DNA of 64,000 bases from Lepisosteus oculatus (GCF_040954835.1 NC_090706.1:38325148-38389147); one strand, 5' to 3'. Positions 25,901-40,900 are shown, counted from the stretch's first letter. Notes: generated from the sequence alone by a model not told the origin. A program made the numbers and translations.

Positions 25901-28900
25901 TGCTGAGACAAAGACATTCATTTAGTCATTGACCCTGACCCTGGGCAGAGATTACAGTAAATACTTCTGGAAGAGATTCTCATCTCTTCGAAGCCATGTT
26001 CCTAACCATGTGGAGCCTTTTTTCCTGTTTGCTTTGATGGAGTATTGTACTTTTATTAGTCAGTACCTTGAGGGCCCTTTCCTCACTGTGTCAGTGTCTT
26101 CTGTGTTTCAAGTGCTTATTGTGTGTGCAGGGTTCTAGGTGCTATTTATTATAAGTGCCCATTCTTTGAATTTTGTGTTTGCAAAGCACCGTCTGGAGAT
26201 CTGACAGATCTGAATATTTATCGGTAAATGACACTTTGCTCTGGTTTGCTTTGGATCTCCAACTGACATATGTTTGGCCTGCCTGAATATCTGTTTTGAA
26301 AGAGGTTTGATTTTGCCTGAGTGTTACACAGGGCAATAAGTTCTTATCCGTGATGGGAGCTTTGTAAATTGGTCTTTCAGTCAGTGGTAAGGCAGTAAAC
26401 AGGATCCGAGGGCTGAGGTGAGAAAAGGACACACATAACTATACTCTTTTTGCTCTTGTTGGAAAAGTCGAGTTTAATTTGAAAAATAAATCCGCCTGAC
26501 GTTGTGTCATAAATGTCAGGTGTTAATCCGGAGAGGGGATATGGAACTTTTATCTTTAGAATGATAGTGAAGTTATTGAGGGATAGAAAAAGGAGTGCAA
26601 AAAAAGTCATATTAATAAAAAAGCTGCTTTAATATCTTTGATTCCTGATAGCAACATGTTAAGCTCCATTAGTAAAAGAGAAATTAGGGGGGGGAAATAT
26701 TATAAATATTCTGACCTGCGAGTTCAGTTCATTTGAGCTAGAGTTGTAGTACAAAGAGCAGATCTGTTCTGGCATACTGATATCTTCAGGGAATTAACAC
26801 TGGTGTCAGCAGTTAGTAACTAGATTTGATGATCAAATCACCCCCTTTTTCTATACCTTCAATTAATAATGCAGCAAGGAAACAAGTAATCCTCTCATTG
26901 CCTGCAGTTCATGAGTGATTTTGAATTAGCTACGCGCTCTGTTTCAGTGAATCAGCAGTGCTGGCAGGGGACCTGGAGAATGCTGTTCCCAAACACTGGA
27001 TGCAAATGCAGGGCGGAGCGGTGGCTCTGTGGCTCAGGATCTCAGCCTGTGGCTGGAAGGTTGCCGGTTCAAATCCCGTGGCTGTCTTTGGAATCCTACT
27101 CTGTTGGGCCCCTGAACAAGGCCCTTAACCCTGACTGCCCCAGGGGTGCCCTATAAAAGGCTGACCCTGCGCTCTGACCCCCCAGCTTCTCTCCCTGTCT
27201 GTGTGTCTCATGGAGAGCAGGCTAGGGTCTGTGAAAAGACAAATTCCTCATGCAAGAAATTGTATCTGGCCAATAAAGTGATCTTATCTTAATAGACTAA
27301 CTCTTTTATGATTATGCCTTGCAGTCCTGAGTATTTTCTTTCATCAACATATCTTTTAGCCTCATACACTGAAGCCTAAATCATTCACGGCAACAGTATG
27401 GTGGAGTGATCATGTATCCTTCTGGCCTGTGGCCGGTGTCCTGTGATCAGCGCGGGTCCTGGGTGCCTGTCTGTGTGGAGTCTGCATGTCCTCCCCATGT
27501 TTGCATGCATTCACTCATTCCCTTCCCTCCTCTTATTTCTCAGTCGCATTCTTCAATACCTGTCTAGGTCTGAAATGGTATACATGTCAAAACCCTATTT
27601 TTAACATTATTATTATTTACAATAACAAATGACACTGTTGTCGATGAGCAATACATATAGTATGATGGCCATTTCTCTACTGTATTAACAGAAGTATGCT
27701 GTCTTTTTTATCATCTCAGCTATAAAAGAAGGCCAGACACTAACTCGAACTGTCATCCACAGTTGCAGTGGAAAAGTCATAAAGGTTTAACTTTAATATA
27801 TGGTTGCACTTGAGGAACAACACTGTGCTGTAATGCAGTTTAATGGTAGAAAGACGTTTACAAGCAAAGACGATGCCTAGAGCAAACAAGCATGTTTTCA
27901 TGAGGAAAAGCAACTTCAAATGCAGGAATGTCATTAACCATACACATAGAAATGTGCTGTGAAGAGCAGTAGAACATGAAAGAGGACCACTTCTTTGATC
28001 TGTTGACTTCAGTAAAGCCCTTTGCTCTAAAGCATGTGATGTCATTGCATGTTGTATTAATTCGGGGGTCGGCTCGATGACTTGGAAGGCTGTCAGTCAG
28101 GATATGTCTCGCTTATTCCCCAAGGTTTAGGGAAAAAAACAGAGGTATCAGCGACTTGTGCCAGGAGGAAACACATGACAAAATCGTGGAACACCAGCTT
28201 TGTATCCTAGAGACCTACATCTATACGTAGTGTGTTGTGGTTTTTTAAAGTCTCATGTCTGGACTTGATTTGGGCCATTGGAAAATGGATGGCAGTTTTG
28301 GGGGTGAGTTGGGTTTTTTTGGGGGGTCTCTTGTGCATCGAAAGCTTTAGAATTGAAGGATCTTGTTCAGTGTGTGTTAGACCAGTTAGTAGAATAACAA
28401 AGACACGCTTTCTGAGCCTCCTGTGCTGGGAATACGTTCTCTCATTTGGCTACAGCCAGGCACTGGAGAGATGTATTGAGATCACTGCCTGCTTGTGTGA
28501 TGCAGCTCTAGAGCAGGCTGAGCTATATTTGGATCAGGGGAAGCCTTTCCATGGTTCACAGGTGGAACAACATCAGCAGAGCCCATGGTTTTTGCAAAGA
28601 GCTGTGATCCTGCTGCAGGCTATCGGGGATCTTATTGAGAAGAAGAGCAGAACTAGCCATCATTAGCATCCTATTATTTCTCTTTTTAATTGCTGAATGT
28701 GCTGTGCATTATGTTGTTTGCATTAGCACAACAAGGGGGGGGGGGGGGGGTGTTTCTGAAAGACTTGAGGCAGTCTGGAGAATCCCTTCTTGTTTTTGTT
28801 TTCCATAATTTGATTCCACTGGGGTCTCCAGGCAGCCGGGTTTCTGGATTCAAAAGCCAGTGTTTCTGTTGCTGCCTGTCCTTCACTCCCCAAGACTAGT

Positions 28901-31900
28901 AATCTCTTAATCGGGACAAGACCAAGCCCCTTTAATAAAGCAGCCCTTCCCCAACCATGCAGACGCATACAAGTGCACACAGATCTTTGTGGGATGAAGC
29001 CCTAAGGGGGGAGTAGTGTGGACCGGTTGTTACGATGCTGGACTTGTACCTAAATATTTGATGGGTTAGAATCCTAGTCAGGGCCCTGCAGCGGTGCCCC
29101 TGAGTGAGGGCTTTTACTCGGATTCAGTGTTATCACACCCTGTGTAAAAGGACGCAGATGCTTGTAACGCCTTTTACGTACTGTACTCTGACTAGTTTGC
29201 ACAGTGTGGGCCTTCTGCACGTGCCTTGAGTGGAAATAAAAACAAACCAAATTCTCTTTCTGCCCTTAAGTGAAGCCATGTTAATACCAAAAGCATTCTT
29301 TCCTATAGAGAGCTATGCTTTTTAAGACTGAGCACGTCTGTAAGCAGCAGAATTGACCAGGTTTTCTGCATCGCTGTCTGGCTCAGGTCCTGCATAAAAC
29401 CTAGATAAGGATGTGTTTGAGTATGCTGGCCGTTGTGCTTGGCAAGGTGTCACAGTGTTTATTAGCAGGCTATTTCAGAAGGACATCATTCATTTCAACC
29501 GGAAGGCCCGTCAGAGTGGGTAAATAGGAGATGCCCTGCTTTCTGTGTCCAGATATTTTTCCTGCACTCTCCTATGTCTGGAGCTTAATTTCCTGCGCAG
29601 GCTGTACTGTCCTGGTGCTGGCCCCACTGTCTGTGGAAACCGATACGCTCACAAAGTCAGCGTGTGAGGGAGGCAGTGCGCTATCTTTAGTATATCTGAA
29701 GAAGGGAACTTCCTCTGTGCAGGGATCAGTTAGCCTTGGGAAGGGCAGCCCAGTGTGCTGTATGTTTTTTTAAGAGGCTTAAGTGTGGGATATTTTGGGT
29801 CCCAGCTCCCTATTTCTGTTGTCAGCTGATTTGTTACTATCATCAGCTGAGCCACAATTAATGTGAAGGCTTTCGAAGCATTGTAGAAATGTGTATCGTT
29901 TCATCCTTTCTCTCTATCTAGATCTCTGTTTACCTCCTATGGTCGGCAAATTAAACTGATACATATGCATTACTGCAAAGGAGCTACGCTGCAGATGTCC
30001 AGCATCTCGGTTATTTCCCTTGTTCTCTCATTAGCAGACTGGTTTGTAAGACGTGATAATGTGCGTGTATTTTGTGTGCTTGTGTTTTCTGTGAGCGATT
30101 CACGCAGTTTGAAACTGCATAGAAATGGAAACATTTTAACTGGTAACCAAGCTGAAAGACACTAGATCTCAAGGGTCGTGCAGGACCGTGCCTTACAGAT
30201 GTAATTCTCTGGTGTGGTGGTGCTAATAATTTAAGGTAAGAAACACAATCTTGGGGGACTGCAGGTTAAAGTAATTCATCTTTTAGTGAAGAGCAAGTCT
30301 GCTGGGTTATCCTGGCAGTGTGCTAACTACTGGATATCAAAACCCCTTAGGGATAGAAGCTACTTTTTAAAATTGCGTGGGGAGCTGAATAAATGTCCCT
30401 AGGACACTGGGAACAGTAACTATACTCCAGACGGAAATGGCTCTGGATTTCTATGGATCTCACTCTCTCAAGCTGACCTGACAGAGCAAAATCATCGTCT
30501 CCCGGTTTCCTGAATTCTGGTCTAGAGGGTTTTGAAGAAATCCCACGTTTTGAAATCAAAGTTCACATCTGATATAAATAAAACAACATTAATGGTTTTT
30601 ATGGCAGAGGTTTTGAAGGGGGCAGGTGTTATTATGTACATCTGGTCTTTATCAGAGTGGAAAAAAACTTCTTGCCACAGTCTCTAATGGTTATGAACTC
30701 AGCTTTCTAATAAAATTCTTCTCCACTTAGAAAATCGTATTTGGCCTGTTGCCATAAAAATCATCCCAACGGAGCTCAGGACAGTTTTGCTGAGTAAAAA
30801 AAGCATTTGTCTGAGCTGAGAGATATGGAAATACGTTTGGGGGTTTAGCTTAGCGGTACCACACAGGTGCTCATGACTGGAAAGCCCAGCTGAAGGATTG
30901 GTCTGTTTGGTCTGTTTGCAGCACTGAACTTCTTCATAGATTTGGACTTCAGGGGAATCCCTAAACACACCTAGACTTTCTCTTGCTTTTACCCCTTTCC
31001 GAGTGCTGAGTGTTGAGAGATTAGTGTAGTAAGTGATCAATGTTAAATGAAACATGAACAGCTGCCACTCCAGGTATGTGGAGTCACTACTGCTAGTCCT
31101 GAAGAGCCATATGTAACCTCCGGAGTCCTGGGTCTGTGCAAAGCACTGACACCTGAGGTGCTGGAAGGAGTTGTCAAACTCGTGAAATGAAATCAGTAAT
31201 GAGCTGATTTAGGTCATGAAGAACTGAGCTGGAATAAAGACCCGCAATGCTGAACAATTCTCAAAGACCTGAACTGCCCACTCCGGTTGTAGACAAAGCA
31301 CATTTCCTCTGGTACATACACGTCAGCTCAAACATTTTCTTTTACCAGTCTAAACTAGTGGTAAACTCAAGGTCAGCAAAGCCTTCCAGTGTTTGTTTTA
31401 ATTTAATAGATTAACAGTGGCAGTTCCCTGTTTTGGCTTGGCTTAATTATTCAAGTTTAACTTTAGCTAAGCTGTAGCTTGTTTTTGCAATTGGTCCAAG
31501 TAAATAGCCTCGGGTTTGTGTAGCGTTATTTAAAGAGCCTCTTTGGGTTTAGCACTTTGGCCTCACAGTTCTTGGGTGTGGCGTTCAGTTTTGGACTGAG
31601 GCTCTTTCTGTGTAGAGTTTGCATGTGCTCTCCATGAGTGTGTGGTTTTCTCTGGATGCCGCGTTTTACTTCCACACTCTTTACTTCCACACTTCCAACT
31701 GTCTACTTTTATTGACACATGAGGATTGTCACATGTGTGTGCCTTGTGGCGATCATACTGTTTACTGTATTCTTTTATAGGAGATTTTTAAATATTGTCG
31801 TTTTTTGCGAAAAGGCGTTGAGCTGGAACAAAATGGATAATGAAAGAAACATGATAATCATTGTTAACCTTCGGTAGTGAATGAGAGCATGTGACAGTGT

Positions 31901-34900
31901 CATAAGGAAAGGAAATTGGTTATTTTAGTGTGTCTTATGCCTTTAAACATTACTCTTGCAGGCATACAGGAAGCATACCATAACATGTGAAAACATTTTT
32001 GAGGAACTTGCTCAACAATTTTCTCCTTGATGAAAGACATGGGTTTTTTGATGGAAGTTCCAACTCTATAGCAGGCTGTACAGCATTCCTCTTAGGATTC
32101 CCCATACAGATTTTTTTTTAATTGTGCAATCGGAATATTCTTTTCTGCGGCCACCAGCAGGCCTCACGGAACAGAAAAAAATGGTGCATGATGGTAAGAC
32201 ACAAATGCCATCCAAGGAGTGAGAGATGAGGGCAGCAGTAGAGATCGCGCTGGGAGATCGGTGAACTGTGGCGCGAGCAGATCTTGGGAGCGGTTTATGA
32301 GAGAGGTTACAACAGATGGCCGGGACTTACGGATGTCGTTTCATTTCTTTGGGGCTAAGTCACTCTCTGCGCTGTGCAAATGTGTCTTTTTATGGATGTT
32401 TATTGAACAATATTTAGACTGCAGTACTCTCCAAGGATCTGCAGGAGCTGTTCTGGGGAGCTGGGAAGAGGGAGGAGAGGATGGGAGAACGGGAAAAGGT
32501 TAAGGCCTATGTGGGAAAGTGAGCTTGGACTGTAAATGGAAGGTTACAGGCTAAGTCTCTTGCGGACACAGGCTGCTGTTCATCAGGGGGATCTACAGTA
32601 GTCACTGTGGGAAAGGAAATCTGTATACAGCTTCTGAGTGCATGGCTGGAAAATCTGAGGTCCTGTGGGAGCTGATGTATTACTGTCTGATTTGTTGTTT
32701 TTTTTTTGTCTCCCAGATTAAAACCACTCAGCCAGCACTCTGTTGATGCCATCCTAACTCGAGCATATCTGCAAACAAATTCAGGGTTAGGGGGGGAAAA
32801 ATGGAAATTGTGCCAGTGCCCTTCACCATCCCTGCCAGCGAGCTTGCAGGTCAATAAAGTTCTGAAAAAATGCTTTGTCCCGTACTGAAATCGAGAGCAC
32901 TCTTCCTGCCCTGCTCCAGTGAAATCGGGGTGACAGCAAAGCCCTTCAGGTGGAGGTGGGATGTTTTCACTCTGCAGTGATGCATTAATTGGGGCTGGGG
33001 CATTGTAGCAGCTTAGAAATGAATACATCCTATGAAATCCTATGAAAGAGGCTTTACTGAACTAGTGTAATTATAGCTAGTGGCGTAAAAAGGATAAATT
33101 CAGATTCTGGACACTCATATCAAGTTTTGTGGTGAGTGAGCCTGGATTCATTGGCGTTCAAGGCAGTTATGTTTTTTTCACACAGTACAGTCTAGAAGAG
33201 ATTTTCCTCCAGTCTTTGTCTAAGAGAGGAGGTCCTCTTCCGGGGTCTGGGACGCTGAGAACATCCAGGGCTCCCGGCTCCCAAGATAAGGAAATATTTC
33301 ACCCCAAGATTATGACTCCCCGTTATAACTTTCTGTCTTTTTAATGGACATTAAATTTAGAAGAAATTGTAAGATGAACCCAAATGATTATTATTTCTTA
33401 TGAACAGAAACTCATGTGTGCATGTCTGGGGGCAGTCAGTCACAAATGATGATCCTACCTGAGATCATGTGCTTCTCCATGAGAACATTTTATCACCTTT
33501 CTTATGGTGGTTGTCCTTATAGGAGTGCATCAGAGAGAATTATTATAATTATCGTACTATTAATCAGAACATTTTGACCTGGTATTAATATGGAGGTTCC
33601 CCCTTATACACCCTACATGAAACGGGCAGCTCTAAGAAATTAGGAACTTTGGGTCTAAACCCCTGATATTTGGCTGTGAAATTTCTATCTGGGTGTTACT
33701 GATTGTTTCTGAAGAATATTAGCAACATATTACAGTTTCTTTTATAGCTAATTGATATCAGATCGATCACTCTCATCTGCTTATTAAAAATGATTGTTTT
33801 TTATCTTAAACCCCATTCTCACAACACAGTGTTTCAAACAGTCTAGAAATATTTTCCCACGAACTCAAAAAAAGAATGTTCCTCTTTTAGGGTGGCACAG
33901 TTGCACAGTGGTTAGTATCTCTTAATTGCAGTGCTAGGGCCATGTTTTGAATTCTGGACCTGTGGTGCTGTCTGTGTGGAGTTTGAATGTTCTCCTTTGT
34001 GTTTGCATGAGTCTCTTCTGACAGTCCAAAGACATATTTGCAGATGACTTGGCTCCAGGAAAACTGGCCCTGGTGTGAGTCCTGTGATGGACTTGTCTTA
34101 TCCAGGGTGTATTGCGCATATTTCTTGCCAGGATAGGATCTGGCTCCTATGTGACCCTCTAATGGAAGAAGCAGTTAGAAAATGGGTGGACCAATGTTTC
34201 TTTTTCATTGCTAGCTCCAAAAATATCCCCTCTCTCAGGATATGCAGGACCCATCATTATATTTCCAGATTTTCTGAAATACCTCCGAATCAAGGATTTT
34301 GATGTTTAATCAAAACAGTAGATAAGCGCAGTGTGTTGCGAGAACGTAAAAAAAAGTAAAAACACAAACTGGGAAGAGGCTGTTAATGAAAAGACTTAGG
34401 TGTTTATGTTTACACATCATTTACATCTTTTAGACAATTCAAGAAAGCAAAATGGCAAAATGTTAGAATATATAGTTAAAAGAATTAAAATCAAAGGATC
34501 TCTTGTATTAATTTTAACTAGCATGGCCTCATTTAGAATATTGAAGTATCATTTGCAGTCATCCAAGTTTAGACAGGATATTGCTTCTGTGGAATCCATC
34601 CAGAGAAGAGCAACAAGGAATGTTGGAGTTTTCTGCTGAAGGAGCTGAAACCTTTCAGTCTTGAACAGAGGATTAAGAGGGGAACTGGCCCAAGTCAGGG
34701 CATCAACAAAGGCACCACAGTGAACCTTCTCAGAATGAAGAGTCAAACAGGAGCCAGAGGACTCCAGTGCAGACTATGTGGAAGCACATTGAAAGCTTAA
34801 AAGGGAGCAGGTCTTTAAACTAAGGGTTATTGGAGCCAGGAGCAAGCTGCCCAGCCGTGTGGTTGAACCCAGTACCCTGGCTTCTTGATGAGATCCTTAG

Positions 34901-37900
34901 ATCTTAATTTTGGCTCGAATGGCTGGAAATCCTCCTGTTGTTTGTGACCTTTCTTATGGTTACATGCTAAATTCACTAACACCCATTTGTGAACGGCTGT
35001 AAAGAGGACTAAGGAATCTTTATCTGACCCTAATTTGTCAAATAATTTCTCTTTGGTCCTGTCATTGTCACTAAAACAAGATTGTTGGAGATAAGGAGAC
35101 CTCATCATTCCGAGTCTGGCTCACAGTCAAGGCTGCAGTATCTGTCGCATTTGGTTTTCCTAAGTTGGTCATGGAAGCAGCTTTCAACAGTGCCTGTGCT
35201 TGTTTATGAAACAAACATTTGAACTGTATTTTGCTACTTATTACTTTTGCCTGACAGACTACAGACATAAAGAACCCTCCGCTTTGATGAGAGGGGTGAT
35301 ATTCATTCCAGAGAATTGAGAAAATGAGAGAGGTGATCCCTGCCTCACAGTGCATAGTGGGTGAATGCTAGCATTGCTCACAAGATAAAAGGGACCCATT
35401 GTCACGGACGTCCAAAGGGACTAACCGTGGGGAGCAGGAGAGCAGAAAAAGACCCAAATGCGTAGCGGCGAGACGGGAAAAAGGCCCGGGCTCATAAGTG
35501 CAAAGAGTTCAGGAATGCCATATAGAAACCTATGCCCTCAGGGAGCGGACGTGGGGCGCCCTGGTGCCAGGCGGGTCTCAGGACATCCGAACGTCAATGC
35601 TGAGCGAGGACAGAGTGCAAGACCCGGAAATATATAGCCCAAGGGAAAGAGAGGGACAGGAAGGACAGCAGACCGGAAACTAGGGACAGGACAGAGAAGG
35701 AGCGCCCTCTGGCTGCAGAGGGCGTGACACCTATACTGTCAGGGACACCTTGTACACTGCTTTTCCTCATGAGCGCTTAGATTTGTTTCTTTCAGTGAAC
35801 AGACACCCGGGACCGAATCGATCTGCAGGTCTGTTGGTCAAATCCTTCAGTTGCTGCCAACGCCCATACAGTAGCTCTTTTTGCCCCAGCACACCCAAAC
35901 AAAGTTCCCGAATAATTTAGGGTTAACAGAGTTCCCAACACTCATGATAATACTCAGGGTCACAGTCAGTTCTGCCCGTTTACAGGTATTATTCATGCTT
36001 GTCTGTAGGGGGGGTATTTCCAAACGGGCATTGAAGGGAATGATTTCATCACACTGCCAAGTGCAGTTGTATCATTTTTTTCCTTGAATTGAGACAGACA
36101 GGCAAACAAAGGCAAGACGCACACGGACATCCGGGATGATGGGCTCTGTTGAGGTCATCTACCTAAGAGCTGAAATGCGCAATGAGGGTGTCAGAAATCA
36201 CCCATGAACAACATTGGTTTGATTGGAGCCAGCGTTACTGTATGTTCAGAGTGGTCTGAAATCATTGTAAAAGCATTTCATTTGTTAAATTGAGTGACAT
36301 TTAGTACTGCAATGAGGAGTTCCTGCGTTGCCGCACACTGTGTCACTGGAATAGTTGGGCGAGGGCGCCACCGACGTCATCGTTGCTTAGTTCAGATTTA
36401 AAGCTTCACGTAGGTGTGTGAGTGCAGCTGTCCTTTCTGAATGCACCCATTTCGGATCTTTTTCACAGATGATGATTCACACTTTTTTTTTTTCTGTAGC
36501 CATGTAAAAAAAGTGCAAGCACTGAATTCCTAGCTAGTAACTATTGGAAACCAGGCCAAGGACAGAAAGAAGCCAGCCACCACTCAAGCTGTTTCAGTGA
36601 TTTCAAATCATTTACTTGTTCTCCGCTTATATGTAAACGTAAAGTTGATTTTCAGCTGCAGCAGTTTCATACATACGTTAGTCCTGGTCAGTACCAGGAT
36701 GGGAGGCCTCCAGGGAAAAATGGCGTTGGCAGACCAGTAGGAGGTGCTCTTCCATCTGTACTGCAATTTCCAAGCCAGTCCTCCGGTATTGTGACAGGGA
36801 GACTGTTGTAGGATGTACAGTACACTGCCTCAGATGAGACATTAACACTAGGCCCACAGAGTCGGACCAACAAATATTTTATTTTGAATTCTGTAACGCT
36901 ATATAGTTTTCTAAAGCTGACTGTGCCTAAACCCACAGGAAAAGTAAAGTAGGCTCTTGTAAAATATGTTTATTAAGTAAAGGTGTGTTTGCATAAACAT
37001 TTTAACTATTGGATTAGGTTTGAATATAAATGTATAAGTATGTATATGTCAAAAGCATCTATAGTGTGTCAGTGCCCCCTGATGTTGAAATAGTGAACTT
37101 CAAGCCTCAAAAAGTTTTTAATAAGGAAATAAATACTATACTTGTCATGTCTGGACTGCGCAAGCACTGAGCAGTCAGCTCATAGGAAAAGCATGCCACT
37201 CAGGGCTGGCAGTTTGAGTCATTGTCTGTGCAGTTCCACAAAACCTCATGATTAAATGCACACATAATCGTGGGGAATCAAAAAAGTTGGTTTAAATGAT
37301 TTGTCTTTCTTCGGGTGTATAAAAGATCTTCAAAACCCCACACTATTTAAGGATAGTAATACATGCGTTGTGATTGGGATCCCATTCCTATACACTGCGG
37401 CTCAGCTTTAGCAGAACACTTTAATTCTTCCCACATGAGTGCACATCTGAACTGAGAAACATCACTTCGGTTTCAATAAGCACATGTCCAGTTCAGGGTC
37501 ATGTAGCACGGAGCCTGTCCCAGGAAGCATTGGGTGCAAGGCAGGATACACCCTGGGAGGGACGCCAGTCCAGTGCAGGGCACTCACACTCACACCTTGA
37601 CCGGTTTTCCCAGAAGCCTATTAACCGACTAGCATGTCTTCTGACTGCAGGAGGAAACCAAACCACCAGAAGGAGCTCCACACAAACACGGGGAGAACAT
37701 GCAAACTCCACGCAGACAGCACCCCAGGAATCGAACCTAGGACCCCAGTGCTGCGGGCCACAATGCTAACCACTGCGCCACTGTGCAAATGCCTTCTGGT
37801 TTCGTGAATTATAAACAAATCTTAGTCCTCCTCCTTTGAAATGTGTTATAGCACTGACTGTTTCTGTAATAAATCGTTTCTGTATTCTCAGATCTTAGTT

Positions 37901-40900
37901 CTTAGATCTATAGAGCCTCTGAATTTGAAATTAACACTTTCAATTAAAACCTCTGGCATCTGGGATAAAATACTATCTAGCATTAGACAATCATCTAATT
38001 TTCAAATTTAATCTTGTAATAATTGGCTCTTGATCATTACATTGATCTTGATAAGTAATCAACTTCTAATGTAACACAACCTTTTTTGTATATTTATAAA
38101 TATATCATGTCATTATTTTGGGTACTTTACCAATTTTGCATTGATCATAAAATGTATCTTTTATATCTTTGTGCTTTGCATATAAATGTGCTTTTTCGAT
38201 CATTCTGATGCAGCATAAGAGCTGTGCGCTGTTCCTTGTAAATAAGTTAAACTTACTATTGGTAATTCAAGCAAATCACATCTCGCATCTATGTGCTAAT
38301 TTGGCTCCACAAAGTACCGGAGGGTGCGAAAGCTTTGAATCAGAAGTTTTTTGTTTCTGTGCTCTGGCGACCTCTAGTGCTCCCCACTGCGAACTACACT
38401 TTTCTGTAGGAGTCATTTCATTTTAAAATGCGTGCTCTCTTGCAATCATACACCCGGCTGTAGAAAACATAAATGTCATCTGTTATCAGTTTTAAGCCTA
38501 GCCATGAAAATCTTGAAATTTAAATGATATGTATGTTTTGCTGCGTTTTACTCTGAAAGCTGTACTTCAAAATCAAATTGCAGTTCTTTGTGGCCATTGG
38601 GGAGTGTTTGTTGAATTCAGATTTGATTTTAGATTTGTCTGATTTGTGTGTCATTTCCAGCCTCCCACCGCATTTAAAACACTATGTTGAAACAGTGCCT
38701 GCCATTTACTGGGTATTTAGCCTCAAGGAATGTTTGCTGCTTATGTAACTAGTTTACAAATATATAACAAGTCTGATCGTCAGAGCTCAATCACGGCTGA
38801 TTGCCGTCTCCTCAGGCACTCGAGCAGCAGCTAATGGACCTTGCTGCTGATCTTCAGACATTCCCATGTATTCTGACATGAACATCTATCAGGCAAAGCA
38901 ATAATTTGAGCAGAGATATGCAACCCGTAGCGTTCAAACCCGAGTTTACTACTGTACATGCTTCCTTCACTTGGGCCATGGGGAGGAAGAATGTGCTCGC
39001 TCACTGGATCTCAGAAAAACATCTAACAAATAGGCCAGAGGTCACAGCCACAGGCCAAGTAGATAAAATCTTCAATTTGTAATAAATATGTGCATGAGGT
39101 CTCCTGACAGAAGATCATTTACACAAAACTTCTCCCCTCGGGGAGGAGGCTTCAAAGTTTCCATTGTAGTCCTGTTCAGTTCTGAAACAGCTCCTGCCTA
39201 GAGGCCTTCACACAGATCAGCATGTAGATGGCCATGGATGCAGGCATCGTATGGGAGAAAGTTTAAATATAAATGGAATCGAATGGAATTTTTTTCAACT
39301 TTGAGCCTTAGACTGACTGATTGAATAATGTGGTCAGTGTAAGTGTAAGATGTGTTGTTTTTGTTGTTTTTATTGGGTTGCACTCAGGGAAATTCCTGTC
39401 AGCTTAGCAGAGCTGGCAATAAGGTATTGCACAACTTGAATCTCGACTCTTGAATCTTGAAATGCATTGGTGTTTCTAGAAGGTTCCATCTTGCATAATC
39501 AGACAGGATTTTTTTTTTAAAGAGATCCTACCTATAACACACCGCTGCCAAAATGCACTATTTCAGTTTATTGTTTGTGCCAGCTTGCGTTCTGAGGAGC
39601 CACCGGGCTGTGTCAGGTGACAGAAAGCACAGGTCGTTGGGATTCAATTAAATAAGGCCTAGAGATTTTATACAGCGCCTTTAAAGGTGGCTTTTCAAAG
39701 CGCTTTACAGAATGACAACAGCGACAGTAAAAACAAAATCCACAAGATATGCACAATGAGAGTGAGCAGATATGCACAGTGAGAGGAGACGGCAGATGGG
39801 GGTACTGAATACAGCAGGAGCAGAGGGGTAAAGAACAGAACCAGTTCAGTAAAGGCTCTTCTAAAGAAGAAGGTTTGGAGTTTAGGGAAGGCAACTCTCT
39901 GATATTCTTGGGCAGAGAGTTTCAGAGCTTTGGGGCATAACAGGAGAAGGCCCTGTCCCCCATAGCGTGTCGACGAGACCAGAGTTGGATTGTGAGGTGG
40001 GGCGCAGGATGATCGTATACAGTTCAAGAGAAAGCTACGTGGAATTAACTAGCGAATAAAGAAAATGAAAACGAAGAGTTTTCACAAGGCCGTCAATTTC
40101 CATGTATTTCACACCTGAGGTTTCTTGTGTACAGTGACGGTCTGAGCTGCCGTTTTTTTTCATGACAGACGCAAGCCTGCAGCCCCGCCCGGTGGCCAGC
40201 AGGCCGTACTACACCCTGCCCAGCAGCACGGCGGAGCGCCGGGCCTCGGCGCCCCCTCCCGGCCCGGGCACCGAGGCGCCCCGCTTCCACCCGCACGCCA
40301 AGGGCCGGAACATCCGCCTGGACCCCCAGCTGCGCCGGGCCACGCGCAAGAGCAGCTTCTGCAACGGCATCACCTTCAGCCAGCGGCCCGTGCGGCTCTA
40401 CGAGAAGGTGCGCCTGCGGCTCTCCGAGGTCAACAGCTGCTGGAGCGGCGCGCTGCGCTTCGGCTTCACCAGCGCGGACCCCGGCGAGCTGGGCCTCGCC
40501 GACATCCCCAAGTACGCCTGCCCGGACCTGGTGACCCGCCCGGGCTACTGGGCCAAGGCCCTGCCCGAGCGCCTGGCGCTGAGGGACACCGTGCTGGCCT
40601 TCTGGGCCGACCGGCACGGCCGCGTCTTCTACAGCGTCAACGAGGGCGAGGCCGTCCTCTTCCACTGCGGGCTCAGCGTGGGGGAGCCCCTGTGGGCCAT
40701 CGTCGACGTCTACGGCATCACCCAGGAGGTCACGCTGCTCGGTGAGCTGCTCCTCCGCTGGCGCCCAGCTTCGGGGCTGCAGTTCTTACCTGTGCATCAC
40801 ATTGGTTTGTCGCTCCCAGAGGTCCCCACAAGACGGTTGTGGATCGGGTCCAGTACCGGATCTCTTTTTGTTGAGATTGTCTACCAGTTCAACCAGGGAA

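Larger units (their letters stand above)
19905..40168 (+). other. NEURL1B: NEURL1B intron 1 (20.3 kb)
   Basis: Bounded by GTATGC and a T8-rich tract ending ACAG. It has no exon I can support. It contains many decayed repeats (tRNA SINEs, an ATGG-tailed repeat family, CR1-like and 5S-derived fragments, a TIR element) and long G runs at 24155-24167 and 28735-28750. A large first intron like this is a usual site of enhancers, but no specific one is identifiable. Confidence 0.85.

Noticed and set aside
27011..27085. A tRNA gene at the SINE head
   Set aside because: Has A and B boxes but cannot form a full tRNA, and it is followed by the SINE body and tail. It is a SINE.
28232..28666. 144-codon plus frame
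   Set aside because: No domain, no plausible exon boundaries, and it lies within the large intron.
40093..40665. 190-codon minus frame opposite NEURL1B exon 2
   Set aside because: Antisense shadow of a very GC-rich coding exon. Its low-complexity Ala/Gly/Arg composition and lack of motifs argue against a gene.
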